In this document: positions 9,001 to 17,667 of the stretch, in pieces
How the letters are laid out: every line of letters starts with the position of its first letter
How positions within the stretch are numbered: the stretch's first letter is position 1
Assembly (NCBI GenBank): GCA_947311785.1
Contig: CAMZLW010000073.1
Span: forward strand, 1 to 37,495
DNA from: an uncultured Ignavibacteriales bacterium
Lineage (GTDB): Bacteria > Bacteroidota > Ignavibacteria > Ignavibacteriales > Melioribacteraceae
Direction of reading: 5' to 3'
DNA length: 37,495 nucleotides
The notes under the pieces: generated by a model
Told to the model about the DNA's origin: nothing
The model's input: only the letters and a program-made list of their open reading frames with translations
The model's database searches: none
Translations under genes and position numbers: made by a program

Positions 9001-10519
9001 GCAAATCGATTAATTGGTCAATGGTATGTAGCTTTATATTTGCTGTGTCAATTTGATGCCCTCCAATTTGCGAATTTGTAATTACAAATGCTAATCTAGA
9101 ATCTGATTTTTCAGGGTCAAAACCAGCACCCATTAAACTACCTTTTGTATTTAGTATCGAATTAATTCCTAATGATGAATTAAGATTTATATTTCTAGTT
9201 TCAGCAACAAAATTGTATTCAATTAATTCTTTTGTAATATCCATAAAGGCATCAATTGTAAAACTTCCATCACCAATTTTAGCCCCCCCATTAGCATTAA
9301 ATTTTAGTGGCTCGCCTTCATAATCTATATTAATATTTTCAACAAATAAATTGGGATATTTTGGTAATTCTAAACCACTTAAAAAGGAATCAACTTCCTT
9401 GTAAGAAACATCCGAGTTGTAAAAACTGGCTTTTGTGTATAAGTACATTGGTGTGTGTAGCTTTTTAAGATTTCCCTTTATGTTTATTGATGTGGTCTCT
9501 AATTTCCAAGCAGAAGTAAAATCAAAATTTCCGAATCTACCTTTTCCCTCAAAGTTAACAAAAGGTTTACCGTACATAAAATTAGTTGATTCAATAAACG
9601 AGGTTAAGTCACTCATGCTAAAAGGTTGTGCATCTAAATTAAATCTGATAGGATAATCTTTGAAGTCTTTCATGTTAATATCGCCAAATAGATTGAAATC
9701 CTCTAAGCGTGCAGAAAGATTAATCTGTGAGCTATCTGTAATTAGTTCTAAGTTTTTCACTTCGGCAAATTTTTCCGAAAGTAAAATTTGCCCACTAAAA
9801 TTGTGCAGTGTAAACATTTTAAGATTAGGGGTAAAGGATAGTTGAGAAATATCAACAAAAAATTCTTTGTTATTTAGGTTAGCTAATAAATCTAATTTTA
9901 AGTTAAAGTTCTCAATCTCAATATCATCATAGTTCATAGTTTCATATTGTAAATGAGAATCTAAATATCTATTCCCCTTTATTTTGAAGTCTATGTTGCT
10001 GAGTGAAAAATCTGAGACATCAATTAAAAATGGGAACCCACCATCATTACTTTGTTTTGCTGTTGAAGAATCGATAACAACTATAGTTGAAGAAGTATCT
10101 GCTTTTACTATGTTTTCTATATTCCAATGATTTTTTTTTGTTTCTAGTATTTCAAAGTAAACATCTGAAATATTTAGTGTAGTTACCTTAATGCGTTTAG
10201 CAAGTATGTAAAACGGATTAAGAGCAAACTCGATTTTTTTTGCAGAAAAAAGAGTATCCGATTTTTTTTGTAAAGTTATATCCTTAAGTAGCAGATGGGT
10301 GATAAGAGTTCCTTCAACACTGCCAATGTTTAACTTCCCATTAAGTGAGTTATTAGCAATTTCAACAATTTTATCACGAAGAATATTACGAAAAGTTGAG
10401 GTTTGCGAGAAGGCAAAAATTACAGCAAAAATTAAAAATATTGCAACAAAAAACCCAATAATAGAGTTCCCAATTTTTCTTGGAATTGTTCTCTTTATTC
10501 TGTTCTTTCTAAAAATCAT
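6038..10519 (-). CDS. tamB: TamB-like translocation/assembly module protein
   Basis: 1493 aa, large as expected for TamB/DUF490. One N-terminal membrane anchor (about 16-38, IIGFFVAIFLIFAVIFAF) is followed by an AsmA-like start (GKLNIGSVEGTLITHLLLKDI). A very long stretch of beta-rich repeats should form the periplasm-spanning hydrophobic groove. The C-terminal DUF490 region runs from about 1130 (DILPSSMFTFYKTFSTEGSLKF, then LDAMYFLLFGTFS) to the final barrel-like strand ending in FSF. The family links the inner membrane to an Omp85 partner and is implicated in phospholipid transport and outer-membrane protein insertion. No TamA/TamL with POTRA domains is in the window. The start overlaps the end of rfaE2 by four bases, consistent with translational coupling. 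Confidence 0.9.
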   Translation of the reverse strand: MIFRKNRIKRTIPRKIGNSIIGFFVAIFLIFAVIFAFSQTSTFRNILRDKIVEIANNSLNGKLNIGSVEGTLITHLLLKDITLQKKSDTLFSAKKIEFALNPFYILAKRIKVTTLNISDVYFEILETKKNHWNIENIVKADTSSTIVVIDSSTAKQSNDGGFPFLIDVSDFSLSNIDFKIKGNRYLDSHLQYETMNYDDIEIENFNLKLDLLANLNNKEFFVDISQLSFTPNLKMFTLHNFSGQILLSEKFAEVKNLELITDSSQINLSARLEDFNLFGDINMKDFKDYPIRFNLDAQPFSMSDLTSFIESTNFMYGKPFVNFEGKGRFGNFDFTSAWKLETTSINIKGNLKKLHTPMYLYTKASFYNSDVSYKEVDSFLSGLELPKYPNLFVENINIDYEGEPLKFNANGGAKIGDGSFTIDAFMDITKELIEYNFVAETRNINLNSSLGINSILNTKGSLMGAGFDPEKSDSRLAFVITNSQIGGHQIDTANIKLHTIDQLIDLQIFSNLDSMQTEINGKLDLAITEKPLYNLKGKFRNLNLLYYTGDSTLSSSLNFTFDANGQSLDLDKTIGDFKMDFTNSVIGSNKFDSINFQIDLSKLDNTRLISLKSDILDFNITGDFLLDETFNLLSYQTKKLSYAVTQKLNEINPVKFSADTSNTLDILLRDRKYSQKDIYLDYDFNFKDFKLIAALLNRDKVEISGSGYGYVENDLDNFTVSTTLDLDWLFLFKGKEVFYISGVKSNFDVGADNNKYSFDNIFSTFSLNSEEMVSNLNINNIKADLIFNQSKAFLNVEANIDDEFDTGLEGYFGFSDSSEVLNISNLFFSYKDYSWQNRDSIFITNTKSKFDIKNFNLFNGNSKLSLDGSILNKSEQNFDLALTNVDGAIIADKFFDSQNAKSNINLNAKVRGTITKPIYNIDFSVKNFLIKNNYIGSLFGKINYNNKNINTNIEFLDSLNSEGKKFLTLVGNIPFNLDLEDSISTDSTKDLALKLNTNNFNLASFGNLIPTIQNPQGIVNSEISVSGKLNDFNLAGYLSTENIKFTSSISNLDYITNFNLVFDKKNIKIENSFIKNNGKTQFPGKLTLSGGIILDGFSMNSANIIMNGKLAVLSPYSKATLQNFYGDLQLKSGTPWNYIYKNKKSSFSGSIILEELSLNFIPKSSSYSVSNSDFKYIFINDSTASELQQAKHARLLSAMLIKKESADSSTIPADFDLDIKIMSPNISKLSVVLSKALNQKLLADFTGELKIQNINNQFTSQGQFDILPSSMFTFYKTFSTEGSLKFTSDITNPIINITATYISDYINPRDDEAEPVKTAVKIKIDDSVNSLLTNMASGEKPLDMKVYSGAQNIDYNVPSSQYTNLDAMYFLLFGTFSKDSESANIAKSAGYSMLGSVATSFLNARLGNIINNVNINQTGKETRYNVSGRVMEFRYTFGGSSEMVDWSQANGKIEYLFSPRFIMRIERKDPIISSSYNNTQKVNEFGVMYKFSF

Positions 10520-10995
10520 TTATAACTTTCTTTAATTTTTGCTACAATTTTTGAAGTTGATTGTTCCACAACAAAATCAATTGGTTCAACAGTGCCACCA
10601 TTGGCTAAAACTATATCACTACCAACAATATTTTCAGCAGACCAGTCAGAGCCTTTAACTAAAACATCTGGAATTATTTTGGAAATTAATTCACGTGGTG
10701 TATCTTCATTAAAAAGTGTTACATAATCTACTGAACGTAAATTGCTTAAAATAAATGCTCGCTCGTTCTCATTTATTATTGGACGGAGTGGACCTTTTAT
10801 TTTTGAAACTGATTCATCTGTGTTAAGTCCTAAAATTAGAACATCGCCTTTTGCTCTTGCTTTTGCAAGGTAATCTACATGCCCAGCGTGGAGGATATCG
10901 AAACAACCATTAGTAAATACAATTTTTTTGTTGCTCAATTTTAGCTCTTTAGCAATTGCTATTATTTCATCTCTGGATTTTAATGCAGTTTTCAT
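10516..10995 (-). CDS. rfaE2: D-glycero-beta-D-manno-heptose 1-phosphate adenylyltransferase
   Basis: 159 aa. A nucleotidyltransferase of the cytidylyltransferase-like superfamily that makes ADP-heptose from heptose 1-phosphate and ATP, for the LPS inner core. The N-terminal region shows VFTNGCFDILHAGHV, with the HxGH nucleotide-binding signature as HAGH (36-39). LVKGSDWSAENIVGSDIV, further on, is typical of RfaE2. In Escherichia coli this activity is the C-terminal half of HldE; here it is a separate protein placed directly after its kinase partner. The start overlaps the end of the kinase gene by four bases (10992-10995), and the stop overlaps tamB by four. Confidence 0.93.
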   Translation of the reverse strand: MKTALKSRDEIIAIAKELKLSNKKIVFTNGCFDILHAGHVDYLAKARAKGDVLILGLNTDESVSKIKGPLRPIINENERAFILSNLRSVDYVTLFNEDTPRELISKIIPDVLVKGSDWSAENIVGSDIVLANGGTVEPIDFVVEQSTSKIVAKIKESYK

Positions 10996-11987
10996 TTTGC
11001 TTCTGAAAATAAGTGATTAAATAATTTTTCTTTTTCTATTGGAACAACTCCTGCATCTTCGCAAACTAAACCGCCAGCGTAATTTGCAAGATTAGTTGCT
11101 TCAGATATTGAAGCTCCCGCAAGTAGCGAAATGGTAAGTGTTGAAATAACTGTGTCGCCAGCACCCGAAACATCTAAAACCTTGCGTGCTTTTGTTGGAA
11201 TTATTTCCATTTGTTTACCGCTCTCAAAAATAGCCATTCCATCAGCACCCAATGTTAATAGTATGTATTTGCTATTAATTTTTTTTAATAGTTCAAAACC
11301 AATTTTTTCAATATCGGGTTTAGAATTTATTTTTCTTCCAAAAGAATCTTCTGTTTCTTTTAAATTTGGTTTAAAGACTGTAACGTTTTTGAAATTAAAA
11401 AAGTTTTCAAATTTTGGATCTACAGTAATAACTTTATTTTCTTTGTTAGCAAGTTCAATTATTTTATAAATTAAGTTTTCTGAAAGAACGCCTTTGTTAT
11501 AGTCTTCCAAAATTATTGCGTCAATGCTGTTGATATTATTTTTTAAGGAATCGAAAAGTGTTTGTTCTAATTCCTCCGAAATTTTCTCTTTACTCTCTTT
11601 ATCAATACGCACAATTTGTTGGTCGGCAGATATAACCCGTGTCTTTGTTGTAGTTGGACGCGAAGCATCGTTAATTAGAAAGTCTCCACTCATATTTGCT
11701 TTGTTCACAAGGTCTTTAAATATTGAGGCATTATCATCTTTGCCAAGTAAACCAAAGGGCATAGCGTTTCCACCAAGCTTGGTAATGTTAAGAGCAACAT
11801 TTGCTGCACCACCAAACCTAAAAAACTCATTATCAATTTCAACTATTGGAACTGGTGCTTCTGGAGAAATTCTTTTAACATCGCCCCACAGATATCCATC
11901 AAGCATCATATCGCCAATAATAGCAACGTTAAAATTTTTAAAACTACTTTTTAATTCTAGTAATCTTTTGTGTGTCATATCATTCAT
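10992..11987 (-). CDS. rfaE1: D-glycero-beta-D-manno-heptose-7-phosphate kinase
   Basis: 331 aa from the ATG at 11987. A ribokinase/PfkB-family kinase that phosphorylates heptose 7-phosphate at C1 in ADP-heptose synthesis. The signatures are GDMMLDGYLWGDVKRISPEAPVP near the N-terminus, GGAANVALN, and the catalytic GAGDT loop (about 275-279, Asp 278 as base). The frame is open to an ATG at 12002. AAGGA stands five bases before the ATG at 11987, so that start is preferred; it overlaps the upstream propeller gene by eight bases. Together with the separate adenylyltransferase it replaces the fused HldE of enterobacteria, and implies a heptose-containing LPS core. Confidence 0.93.
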   Translation of the reverse strand: MNDMTHKRLLELKSSFKNFNVAIIGDMMLDGYLWGDVKRISPEAPVPIVEIDNEFFRFGGAANVALNITKLGGNAMPFGLLGKDDNASIFKDLVNKANMSGDFLINDASRPTTTKTRVISADQQIVRIDKESKEKISEELEQTLFDSLKNNINSIDAIILEDYNKGVLSENLIYKIIELANKENKVITVDPKFENFFNFKNVTVFKPNLKETEDSFGRKINSKPDIEKIGFELLKKINSKYILLTLGADGMAIFESGKQMEIIPTKARKVLDVSGAGDTVISTLTISLLAGASISEATNLANYAGGLVCEDAGVVPIEKEKLFNHLFSEAK

Positions 11988-13050
11988 CAATATCCTTAAC
12001 AAAATTTTCTACAAATTTATTAGTGAAATTTATTGCAAACAAACCTTTGTTTGTGCCAAACCAAAGTCTTGTTCCATCAAAATGTAGCGAGTTTACAACC
12101 TTTGGTAGTCCATCAATATTTACCATTTTAATTTCATTAGTTATTCTGTTTATTAGTGCAACACCTCTGCCAAAAACATCTTTGCTGTTTTTACTAAACT
12201 GATATAAAGAAGCCCAAATAAAATTACCAGTAATTTCCAAATCGTAAATTCCATTTCCTTTTAATCCATTTCGTGCATCGTAGCGAGTCCAATCGTTCTT
12301 TCTGTCAAATTTATAAATTCCACCTAAGTTATAATTTGGATTGTTTTTTGTTATAAATTCATCAAGCCCAATCCAAATATTATTTTGCTCAACAAGCATA
12401 GCCGATATTGAAACTGCATCTCCTTCGCCATTAAAATAGTTTAATTTGTTATCGTAAAAAGAGAGGGAAGATTCATCGGAAATATCTTGCGATTTATCAT
12501 ATTTATGAAGACCAGATTCTGAGCCAAACCAAACCAAACTATCGCCATCTACTTTTATCACTTTTATTGTATTGGTTTTCATATTTTCGTTCATTGTTAA
12601 ATCGTAGTCGGTAAATCTACGGCGTTTAAGATCGTATTTTGTTAGATACTTGAAGCGTCCAATCCATACAGCATTAATGTATGGGTCGTATTGCACATCT
12701 CTAATCCAATTACTTAACTGTCCACCTTTGCCGAACTTTCTTTTACTCCAACGTTTTCCTTTTTTATTATAAATAAAAAGTCCATCGGATGAACCAGCCC
12801 AAACAAATTTTTTGTTAGCCGTAATTGTGTAGAAAAAATTATGACGGAGTTTTTTGTTTCTTGTTGAGTAATTATACCACTCTTGCATTCTATAATTAAA
12901 TTGAAAAATTCCATTACCATTTGTAGCAACCCAAAGGTTATTTCCATCGTTACAAATATCACGCACATCTTTGCCATCGAGATAGCTTTCTAGCTCTTGA
13001 GCAACGACAAATGAGTTTAAAAAAAATATTATTAATAGGAAACTTTTCAT
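11980..13050 (-). CDS. Exported seven-bladed Reg_prop beta-propeller protein
   Basis: 356 aa with a signal peptide (MKSFLLIIFFLNSFVVAQ). The rest consists of about seven repeats of the two-component-regulator-propeller (Reg_prop) type, each with a W-x-G/A core: LWVATNGNGIF, VWAGSSDGLF, VWIGRFKYLT, VWFGSESGLH, IWIGLDEFIT, IWASLYQFSK and LWFGTNKGLF. That is enough for one complete propeller. In hybrid two-component sensors such propellers precede a membrane segment and a kinase; neither is present here, so this is a stand-alone periplasmic or surface protein. It sits between the lipoyl gene and the heptose genes. Its 3' end overlaps rfaE1 by eight bases, suggesting co-translation. Binding partner unknown. 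Confidence 0.75.
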   Translation of the reverse strand: MKSFLLIIFFLNSFVVAQELESYLDGKDVRDICNDGNNLWVATNGNGIFQFNYRMQEWYNYSTRNKKLRHNFFYTITANKKFVWAGSSDGLFIYNKKGKRWSKRKFGKGGQLSNWIRDVQYDPYINAVWIGRFKYLTKYDLKRRRFTDYDLTMNENMKTNTIKVIKVDGDSLVWFGSESGLHKYDKSQDISDESSLSFYDNKLNYFNGEGDAVSISAMLVEQNNIWIGLDEFITKNNPNYNLGGIYKFDRKNDWTRYDARNGLKGNGIYDLEITGNFIWASLYQFSKNSKDVFGRGVALINRITNEIKMVNIDGLPKVVNSLHFDGTRLWFGTNKGLFAINFTNKFVENFVKDIDE

Positions 13051-13070
13051 TGTCTCACAATTTAAAATGA

Positions 13071-13847
13071 CTAAAAAATGGATTTATTATTAACACTAAA
13101 TTTACTAATAAATAATTTTGTAGAATTTTTAAAATTAAAATTCCAATCGTTTTCAAATTGACTAATAATTGATTTGGAAAGTGATGAATAGTCAGTTTTT
13201 TGGTTTGTGATACTCTCAATTTCGGTAGTTTTATTTGCGAGTTCAATTTTTAATTCGGTAATATTAGTTTTGTTAATTAAATAATCTGGAAGTTCTGCAT
13301 GCTTTTTTCCACAAAGAATTGAACCATGTTGTAACACAACATTACTCATTCTTCGTTGGGCACTACCAATTAATTTCTTTCCATTAAATTTAACTTCACT
13401 TTTTGCTGTGCTGGCAAAACATAATGCCCCCGAAGGATTATCCAGAAGCTGTTTGAAATTTGGTTGTATGTTTTCTAATTCAACAGACGAGAGTTTTGAA
13501 TTATATTTTGCAAGTGCGGCGGATAGAGTAACAGAAACCTTATTGTAAATTTCTCTTGCAGAAAGACCATAGTTGAGTGGCAAAATAAGTGAGTAAGTTA
13601 ATTCTTCGGCGTGCAAAATAGCCCTACCACCAGTTGGACGCTTTACAACGCCAATATTATCTAACTTGCATTTTTCGGTGTCAATATCTTCTTCGCTTTG
13701 ATTTGCACCAAGTGAAATTGTGTAAGGCTTCCATCTATACAATCTGAAAAAAGATTCATCCTCTTTGCAAATTTTCGATAAAAAAATATCCAGTTCCATA
13801 TTAAATTTTCCAGAACTGGCTCCTGTATCTAAAAAATGCCAAATCAT
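13071..13847 (-). CDS. lipM: LipM-like octanoyltransferase / lipoate-protein ligase family
   Basis: 258 aa of the biotin/lipoate A/B ligase fold. KRPTGGRAILHAEELTYSLI matches the R-x-TGG-RA-x-LH motif. GALCFAST carries the Cys expected as acyl-thioester nucleophile in LipM/LipL enzymes, followed by GKKLIGSAQRR and LQHGSIL. Such enzymes move octanoyl from acyl carrier protein to lipoyl domains, or attach lipoate. The Cys favours LipM over an ATP-dependent LplA, but the sequence alone cannot settle this. It overlaps lpxA by four bases. Its place in an lpx operon has no obvious metabolic link beyond shared acyl-ACP chemistry. Confidence 0.8.
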   Translation of the reverse strand: MIWHFLDTGASSGKFNMELDIFLSKICKEDESFFRLYRWKPYTISLGANQSEEDIDTEKCKLDNIGVVKRPTGGRAILHAEELTYSLILPLNYGLSAREIYNKVSVTLSAALAKYNSKLSSVELENIQPNFKQLLDNPSGALCFASTAKSEVKFNGKKLIGSAQRRMSNVVLQHGSILCGKKHAELPDYLINKTNITELKIELANKTTEIESITNQKTDYSSLSKSIISQFENDWNFNFKNSTKLFISKFSVNNKSIF

Positions 13848-14620
13848 TTTTTAAGAATACTACGTTGTGATTTTTCAATAAACTTAATAATATCAGCTAC
13901 ATGTGGATTATCAAATTTTTCTTCCAATTCCTTTTTTGCATCGCTTGTGTTTAATCCAGAAAAATAAAATACTTTGTAGGCTTCTTTTAAAAGTAAAATG
14001 TCGTCATTTGAAAAACCTCGTCTGCGTAATCCAATAAGGTTAAGTCCACTATATTTCATAGGAGTATTTGCAGCAACAATAAACGGAGGAATATCAGCCG
14101 AAACAGATTGTCCGCCTTGTATCATAGCATGTTTACCAACAACACTAAATTGATGAAGCACTGTTCCACCACCAATAATAACCCAATCGCCAATATGAAT
14201 ATGCCCAGCAACTTGAACAGAATTAGCAATTATACAGTTGTTTCCAATAATACAATCGTGAGCAATATGTGCGTATGCCATAATTAAGCAATTGCTACCA
14301 ACCTCAGTTTTACCAGTATCAATTGTGCCGCGGTGAAGTGTTGCATACTCACGTATTATGGTATTATCTCCGATGTAAAAATATGTTTTTTCGCCAGCAT
14401 ATTTTAAGTCTTGTGGAGCATTTGAAATTGCTGCTGCTTGAAAAATTTGAACATTTTTACCAATTCTTGCACCATCATAAATGCAAGCGTGCGGACCTAC
14501 AATTGTTCCATCGCCAATTTCAATATCGTCTTCAATTATTGCGTATGCAGAAATTTTTACATTTTCTCCAAGTTTTGCTTTAGGAGAAACAATTGCTGTT
14601 GGATGAATATTTGTAGCCAT
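13844..14620 (-). CDS. lpxA: Acyl-ACP:UDP-N-acetylglucosamine O-acyltransferase
   Basis: 258 aa. First enzyme of lipid A synthesis; it transfers a hydroxyacyl chain from ACP to the 3-OH of UDP-GlcNAc in the cytoplasm. Left-handed beta-helix hexapeptide repeats fill residues 1-190 (for example TAIVSPKAKLGENVKISAYA). They include AYAHIAHDCIIGNN, whose HIAHDC segment holds the catalytic-His region, and end in a helical C-terminus (LLKEAYKVFYFSGLN...). Length and order match LpxA. It is followed with a four-base overlap by the lipM-like gene and preceded closely by lpxC-fabZ. Confidence 0.95.
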   Translation of the reverse strand: MATNIHPTAIVSPKAKLGENVKISAYAIIEDDIEIGDGTIVGPHACIYDGARIGKNVQIFQAAAISNAPQDLKYAGEKTYFYIGDNTIIREYATLHRGTIDTGKTEVGSNCLIMAYAHIAHDCIIGNNCIIANSVQVAGHIHIGDWVIIGGGTVLHQFSVVGKHAMIQGGQSVSADIPPFIVAANTPMKYSGLNLIGLRRRGFSNDDILLLKEAYKVFYFSGLNTSDAKKELEEKFDNPHVADIIKFIEKSQRSILKK

Positions 14621-14645
14621 AACCTATTCCAATTTTATAATTAAT

Positions 14646-16046
14646 TTATTTATCAACAATAGCTGCCATCATTTCGGCTTCGCAAACTAATTTGCCTTCA
14701 ACAAATGCTTTTGTTTTCATTCCAACATAACGTCCGCCAGTCTTTCCAACTAATTCTGCTTCAAGAATTAATTGATCGCCAGGTACAACAGGTTTACGGA
14801 ATTTTGCTTTATCAATTTTCATAAAGTAAACTAATTTTTTTTGCATTTCTTCTTCTGGTAACGAGTTCAGCATTAAAATTCCGCCAGTTTGTGCAAGTGC
14901 TTCAAGTATTAAAACTCCAGGCATAATGCGTTGAGCGGGGAAGTGTCCTTGGAAAAAGAGTTCGTTAAATGTTACAGATTTTACACCACGCACACTTTTA
15001 TCAAATTCTAAATCGATAATTTTATCGACCAATAAAAATGGGTAACGATGGGGAAGAATTTTTTGAATTGCTTCAATGTCGAAAACTACACCTTGCTTTT
15101 TAACATTTTGATATTTCTTTTCAATTTTCTTTTGTTGGTATAATTTGCGTATTTTTTTAGCAAACTCAACATTAGCTTTGTGCCCTGGACGAGCAGCAAG
15201 AATTTGTGCTTTTATTGGAACACCGATTAATGCTAAATCGCCAAGCATATCAAGTAGTTTGTGGCGAACTGGTTCATTTTTAAAGCGTAGTGACCCTTCG
15301 TTAAATATCCCTGTAGTGCCAACTTTTATATCACTTTCAATACCAAGTTTATCTTTAATTTCAAGAACTTTTTTTTCATCCATATCGTGGTCAACAATAA
15401 CAACGGCATTATCTATGTTGCCACCTTTTATTAAGCCTTGATTTATTAAGGGTTCAAGTTCACTTAAAAAGCAGAATGTTCGTGCTGGAGCAAACTCTTT
15501 TTCAAATTCTTGAATATCAAACATACCAGTATGTTGGCTACCGAGAGCTGGATTTTGATAATCTACCAATACAGTCATTCTGTAATTATCTGCGGGAAGT
15601 GCAACAAATTCAACTTGTTCATCTTCATTTTTATATGTAATAGTTTCATCAATTATTAAATAATCTTTGTTTGCATTTTGAATAACAAAGCCAGCTGTAT
15701 TTAGTTTTTCTACAAAAGACATTGCACTTCCATCCATAACTGGTGGTTCAATTCCGTCAATTTCAATTGCAATGTTATCAATTTGTAATCCAACAATTGC
15801 CGCAAGTACATGCTCAACAGTGTGAACTTTTGCATCACCAATACCAATAGTTGTTCCTCGCGAAACATCTACAACGTAATCGGCAGTTGCTGGTATTTCT
15901 GGCTTATCGCCTAAATCAACTCTAATAAATTTTATTCCATAATTTTCGGGTGCTGGTTTAAAAGTTAATTTTGAAGTTGTTCCTGTGTGCAACCCCATAC
16001 CTGCAATTGAAATCTCTTTCTCTATAGTGCGTTGTTTTTCTAACAT
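14646..16046 (-). CDS. lpxC-fabZ: Bifunctional LpxC deacetylase / FabZ dehydratase
   Basis: 466 aa fusion. Residues 1-300 are LpxC, the Zn-dependent UDP-3-O-acyl-GlcNAc deacetylase that commits material to lipid A. HTVEHVLAAIVGL supplies one zinc His, RHKLLDMLGDLALIG the second His and the Asp, and GHKAN the catalytic His. Residues 320-466 are FabZ, the 3-hydroxyacyl-ACP dehydratase, with HRYPFLLVDKI (catalytic His) and GHFPAQRIMPGVLILEALAQTGG (catalytic Glu). The fusion is characteristic of the FCB group. It may balance lipid A against fatty-acid synthesis, because both domains draw on the same hydroxyacyl-ACP pool. Three bases separate it from lpxD. Confidence 0.96.
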   Translation of the reverse strand: MLEKQRTIEKEISIAGMGLHTGTTSKLTFKPAPENYGIKFIRVDLGDKPEIPATADYVVDVSRGTTIGIGDAKVHTVEHVLAAIVGLQIDNIAIEIDGIEPPVMDGSAMSFVEKLNTAGFVIQNANKDYLIIDETITYKNEDEQVEFVALPADNYRMTVLVDYQNPALGSQHTGMFDIQEFEKEFAPARTFCFLSELEPLINQGLIKGGNIDNAVVIVDHDMDEKKVLEIKDKLGIESDIKVGTTGIFNEGSLRFKNEPVRHKLLDMLGDLALIGVPIKAQILAARPGHKANVEFAKKIRKLYQQKKIEKKYQNVKKQGVVFDIEAIQKILPHRYPFLLVDKIIDLEFDKSVRGVKSVTFNELFFQGHFPAQRIMPGVLILEALAQTGGILMLNSLPEEEMQKKLVYFMKIDKAKFRKPVVPGDQLILEAELVGKTGGRYVGMKTKAFVEGKLVCEAEMMAAIVDK

Positions 16047-16049
16047 TAA

Positions 16050-17102
16050 TTATTTCCCTATTTCTTTATTTATTATTTTTTCTAAATCAGCTACTTTGTT
16101 TTTTAATTCTACTATTTGCTTACTATATTTTTCTAAATTTCTTTTATGCCCTTCTTCTCTAAAAGCAACTCTGTATTCTTTTGTAGGAGTTCCAAAATAC
16201 ATACCTGGTTTTATTATACTTTTTGAAACCCCAGATTGAGCACCAATAATTACATTATCCGTAATTTCAATATGCCCAGCTAAACCAACCTGCCCACCAA
16301 AAATACAATTGTTACCAACTGTTGTGCTACCGGCAACACCTACTTGACCAGAAAGGGAAGTATGTTTTCCAATTACAACATTATGCCCAATTTGAACTAA
16401 GTTGTCAATCTTAGCTCCTTCTTTTATTATTGTGGAAGTCATTGCAGAGCGGTCAATAGAAACGTTTGAGCCAAGTTCAACATTGTCCTCAATAATTACA
16501 TTGCCTATTTGTGGCACTTTTGTGTAGCTACCATCATCGTTTTTAAAGTATCCAAAACCATCGGAGCCAACCACTGTGTTGGAATGGATTATTACATTGC
16601 TTCCAATTTTAATTCCGTAATTAATTGTAACATTTGGATAGATTAGTACATTTGAGCCAATAGTAACATTTTCCAAAATAACTGTGTTATGAAGAATTTT
16701 AGTATTATCGCCAATTACACAATTTTCTGAAATTACAACATTTTTGCCAATTGTTACATTTCTACCAATGGTTGCGGTTTCATGAATGTAAGCTGATTTA
16801 TCAATGCCCATAAAGGGAATAGCGTAATCAAAATATTTTATTACTACTTTTTGAATTGCAATATCAGGCTTTTCAACTTCAATATATACAATGTCATTAC
16901 GAGTTTTGGTAATAGATTTATTTATTAAAACAACTTTTGCTTCTGTTGTTTGCAATAGATGAGCGTAATCGGAGCGGTAGATAAAAGTTAAATCGTTTTT
17001 GCCTGCTTCTTTAATAGTGGAAACGCCATCAACTTCAACTGTTTCGTCGCCAAATATTTTTCCCTCAAACAATTCTGCTATTTCTTCTACGGTTATTTTC
17101 AT
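16050..17102 (-). CDS. lpxD: UDP-3-O-acylglucosamine N-acyltransferase
   Basis: 350 aa. Third lipid A enzyme; it adds an acyl chain to the 2-amino group. The N-terminal uridine-binding domain (1-100) is followed by a long left-handed beta-helix of hexapeptide repeats (about 105-300). Signatures are HSNTVVGSDGFGYFKNDDGSYTKVPQIGNV, LVQIGHNVVIG with the catalytic His, and AGSTTVGNNCIFGGQVGLAGHI. The tail (LEKYSKQIVELKNKVADLEKIINKEIGK) is coiled coil, as expected for the trimer. The ATG at 17102 is clear. It is transcribed from skp towards lpxC-fabZ. Confidence 0.96.
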   Translation of the reverse strand: MKITVEEIAELFEGKIFGDETVEVDGVSTIKEAGKNDLTFIYRSDYAHLLQTTEAKVVLINKSITKTRNDIVYIEVEKPDIAIQKVVIKYFDYAIPFMGIDKSAYIHETATIGRNVTIGKNVVISENCVIGDNTKILHNTVILENVTIGSNVLIYPNVTINYGIKIGSNVIIHSNTVVGSDGFGYFKNDDGSYTKVPQIGNVIIEDNVELGSNVSIDRSAMTSTIIKEGAKIDNLVQIGHNVVIGKHTSLSGQVGVAGSTTVGNNCIFGGQVGLAGHIEITDNVIIGAQSGVSKSIIKPGMYFGTPTKEYRVAFREEGHKRNLEKYSKQIVELKNKVADLEKIINKEIGK

Positions 17103-17141
17103 TTATTCTATTAATTATTAGTTGGGAAGAACACAACGAGA

Positions 17142-17657
17142 TTATTGTTCAAGTTTAATTAATACTTTGGTTGTTACATCGTAATCTTCATTTGCAAAGA
17201 GGAACATTACATCACCGCTTTTATCAAAAATGAAATCTAATTCTTCGTCATCAGCAACCTCTGCAATTGCAGTAAAAATTCTGTTTTGAATTGGCTTCAT
17301 AATTTCCTCTTGTTTGGAATATAATTCCCCTTTGTATCCAAACTTACTATCTCTATATTTTTTAATATCGGATTCTAACTTAGATAATTCCTTTTCGATA
17401 GTGATTCTTTTATTATCACTCATAACAAGTTTTCGTTTGTCAAAATCTTTTGTTTTTGTTTCTAGGTCTCTTTCCATTTTTTGTATTTCTTCTTTCCATT
17501 CTTGTACGAGAGCATCAATTTTTTTTTGAGCATCTTGAGCATCGGGTAGTTGTTCAATAATTGCATCGGAATCGACATAACCAATTTGTAATTGGGCAAA
17601 ACTAATTGTGGAAGTAAGAAGTATAAAACTTAATGTGAGAAGTGATAACTTTTTCAT
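17142..17657 (-). CDS. OmpH/Skp-family periplasmic chaperone (copy 2)
   Basis: 171 aa with a signal peptide ending at SFAQ (about 1-21), then LQIGYVDSDAIIEQLPDAQDAQ, the usual OmpH opening strand. A long charged helical hairpin follows (about 45-125), then a closing strand (LDFIFDKSGDVMFLFANEDYDVT). Skp trimers hold unfolded outer-membrane proteins in the periplasm for delivery to BamA. This is the second of two tandem paralogs after bamA. Its AGGA ribosome site lies inside the right arm of a small hairpin (17668-17685, read on the minus strand), and a much stronger hairpin separates it from the first paralog. It may therefore be expressed differently from its neighbour. Confidence 0.9.
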   Translation of the reverse strand: MKKLSLLTLSFILLTSTISFAQLQIGYVDSDAIIEQLPDAQDAQKKIDALVQEWKEEIQKMERDLETKTKDFDKRKLVMSDNKRITIEKELSKLESDIKKYRDSKFGYKGELYSKQEEIMKPIQNRIFTAIAEVADDEELDFIFDKSGDVMFLFANEDYDVTTKVLIKLEQ

Positions 17658-17667
17658 GATAATAATT

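Noticed and set aside
11524-12087. 187-aa open frame on the plus strand across rfaE1 and the propeller gene
   Set aside because: Antisense to two well-supported genes; composition is typical of a reverse-strand shadow (Ser/Leu/Ile-rich, no domain), with no SD.
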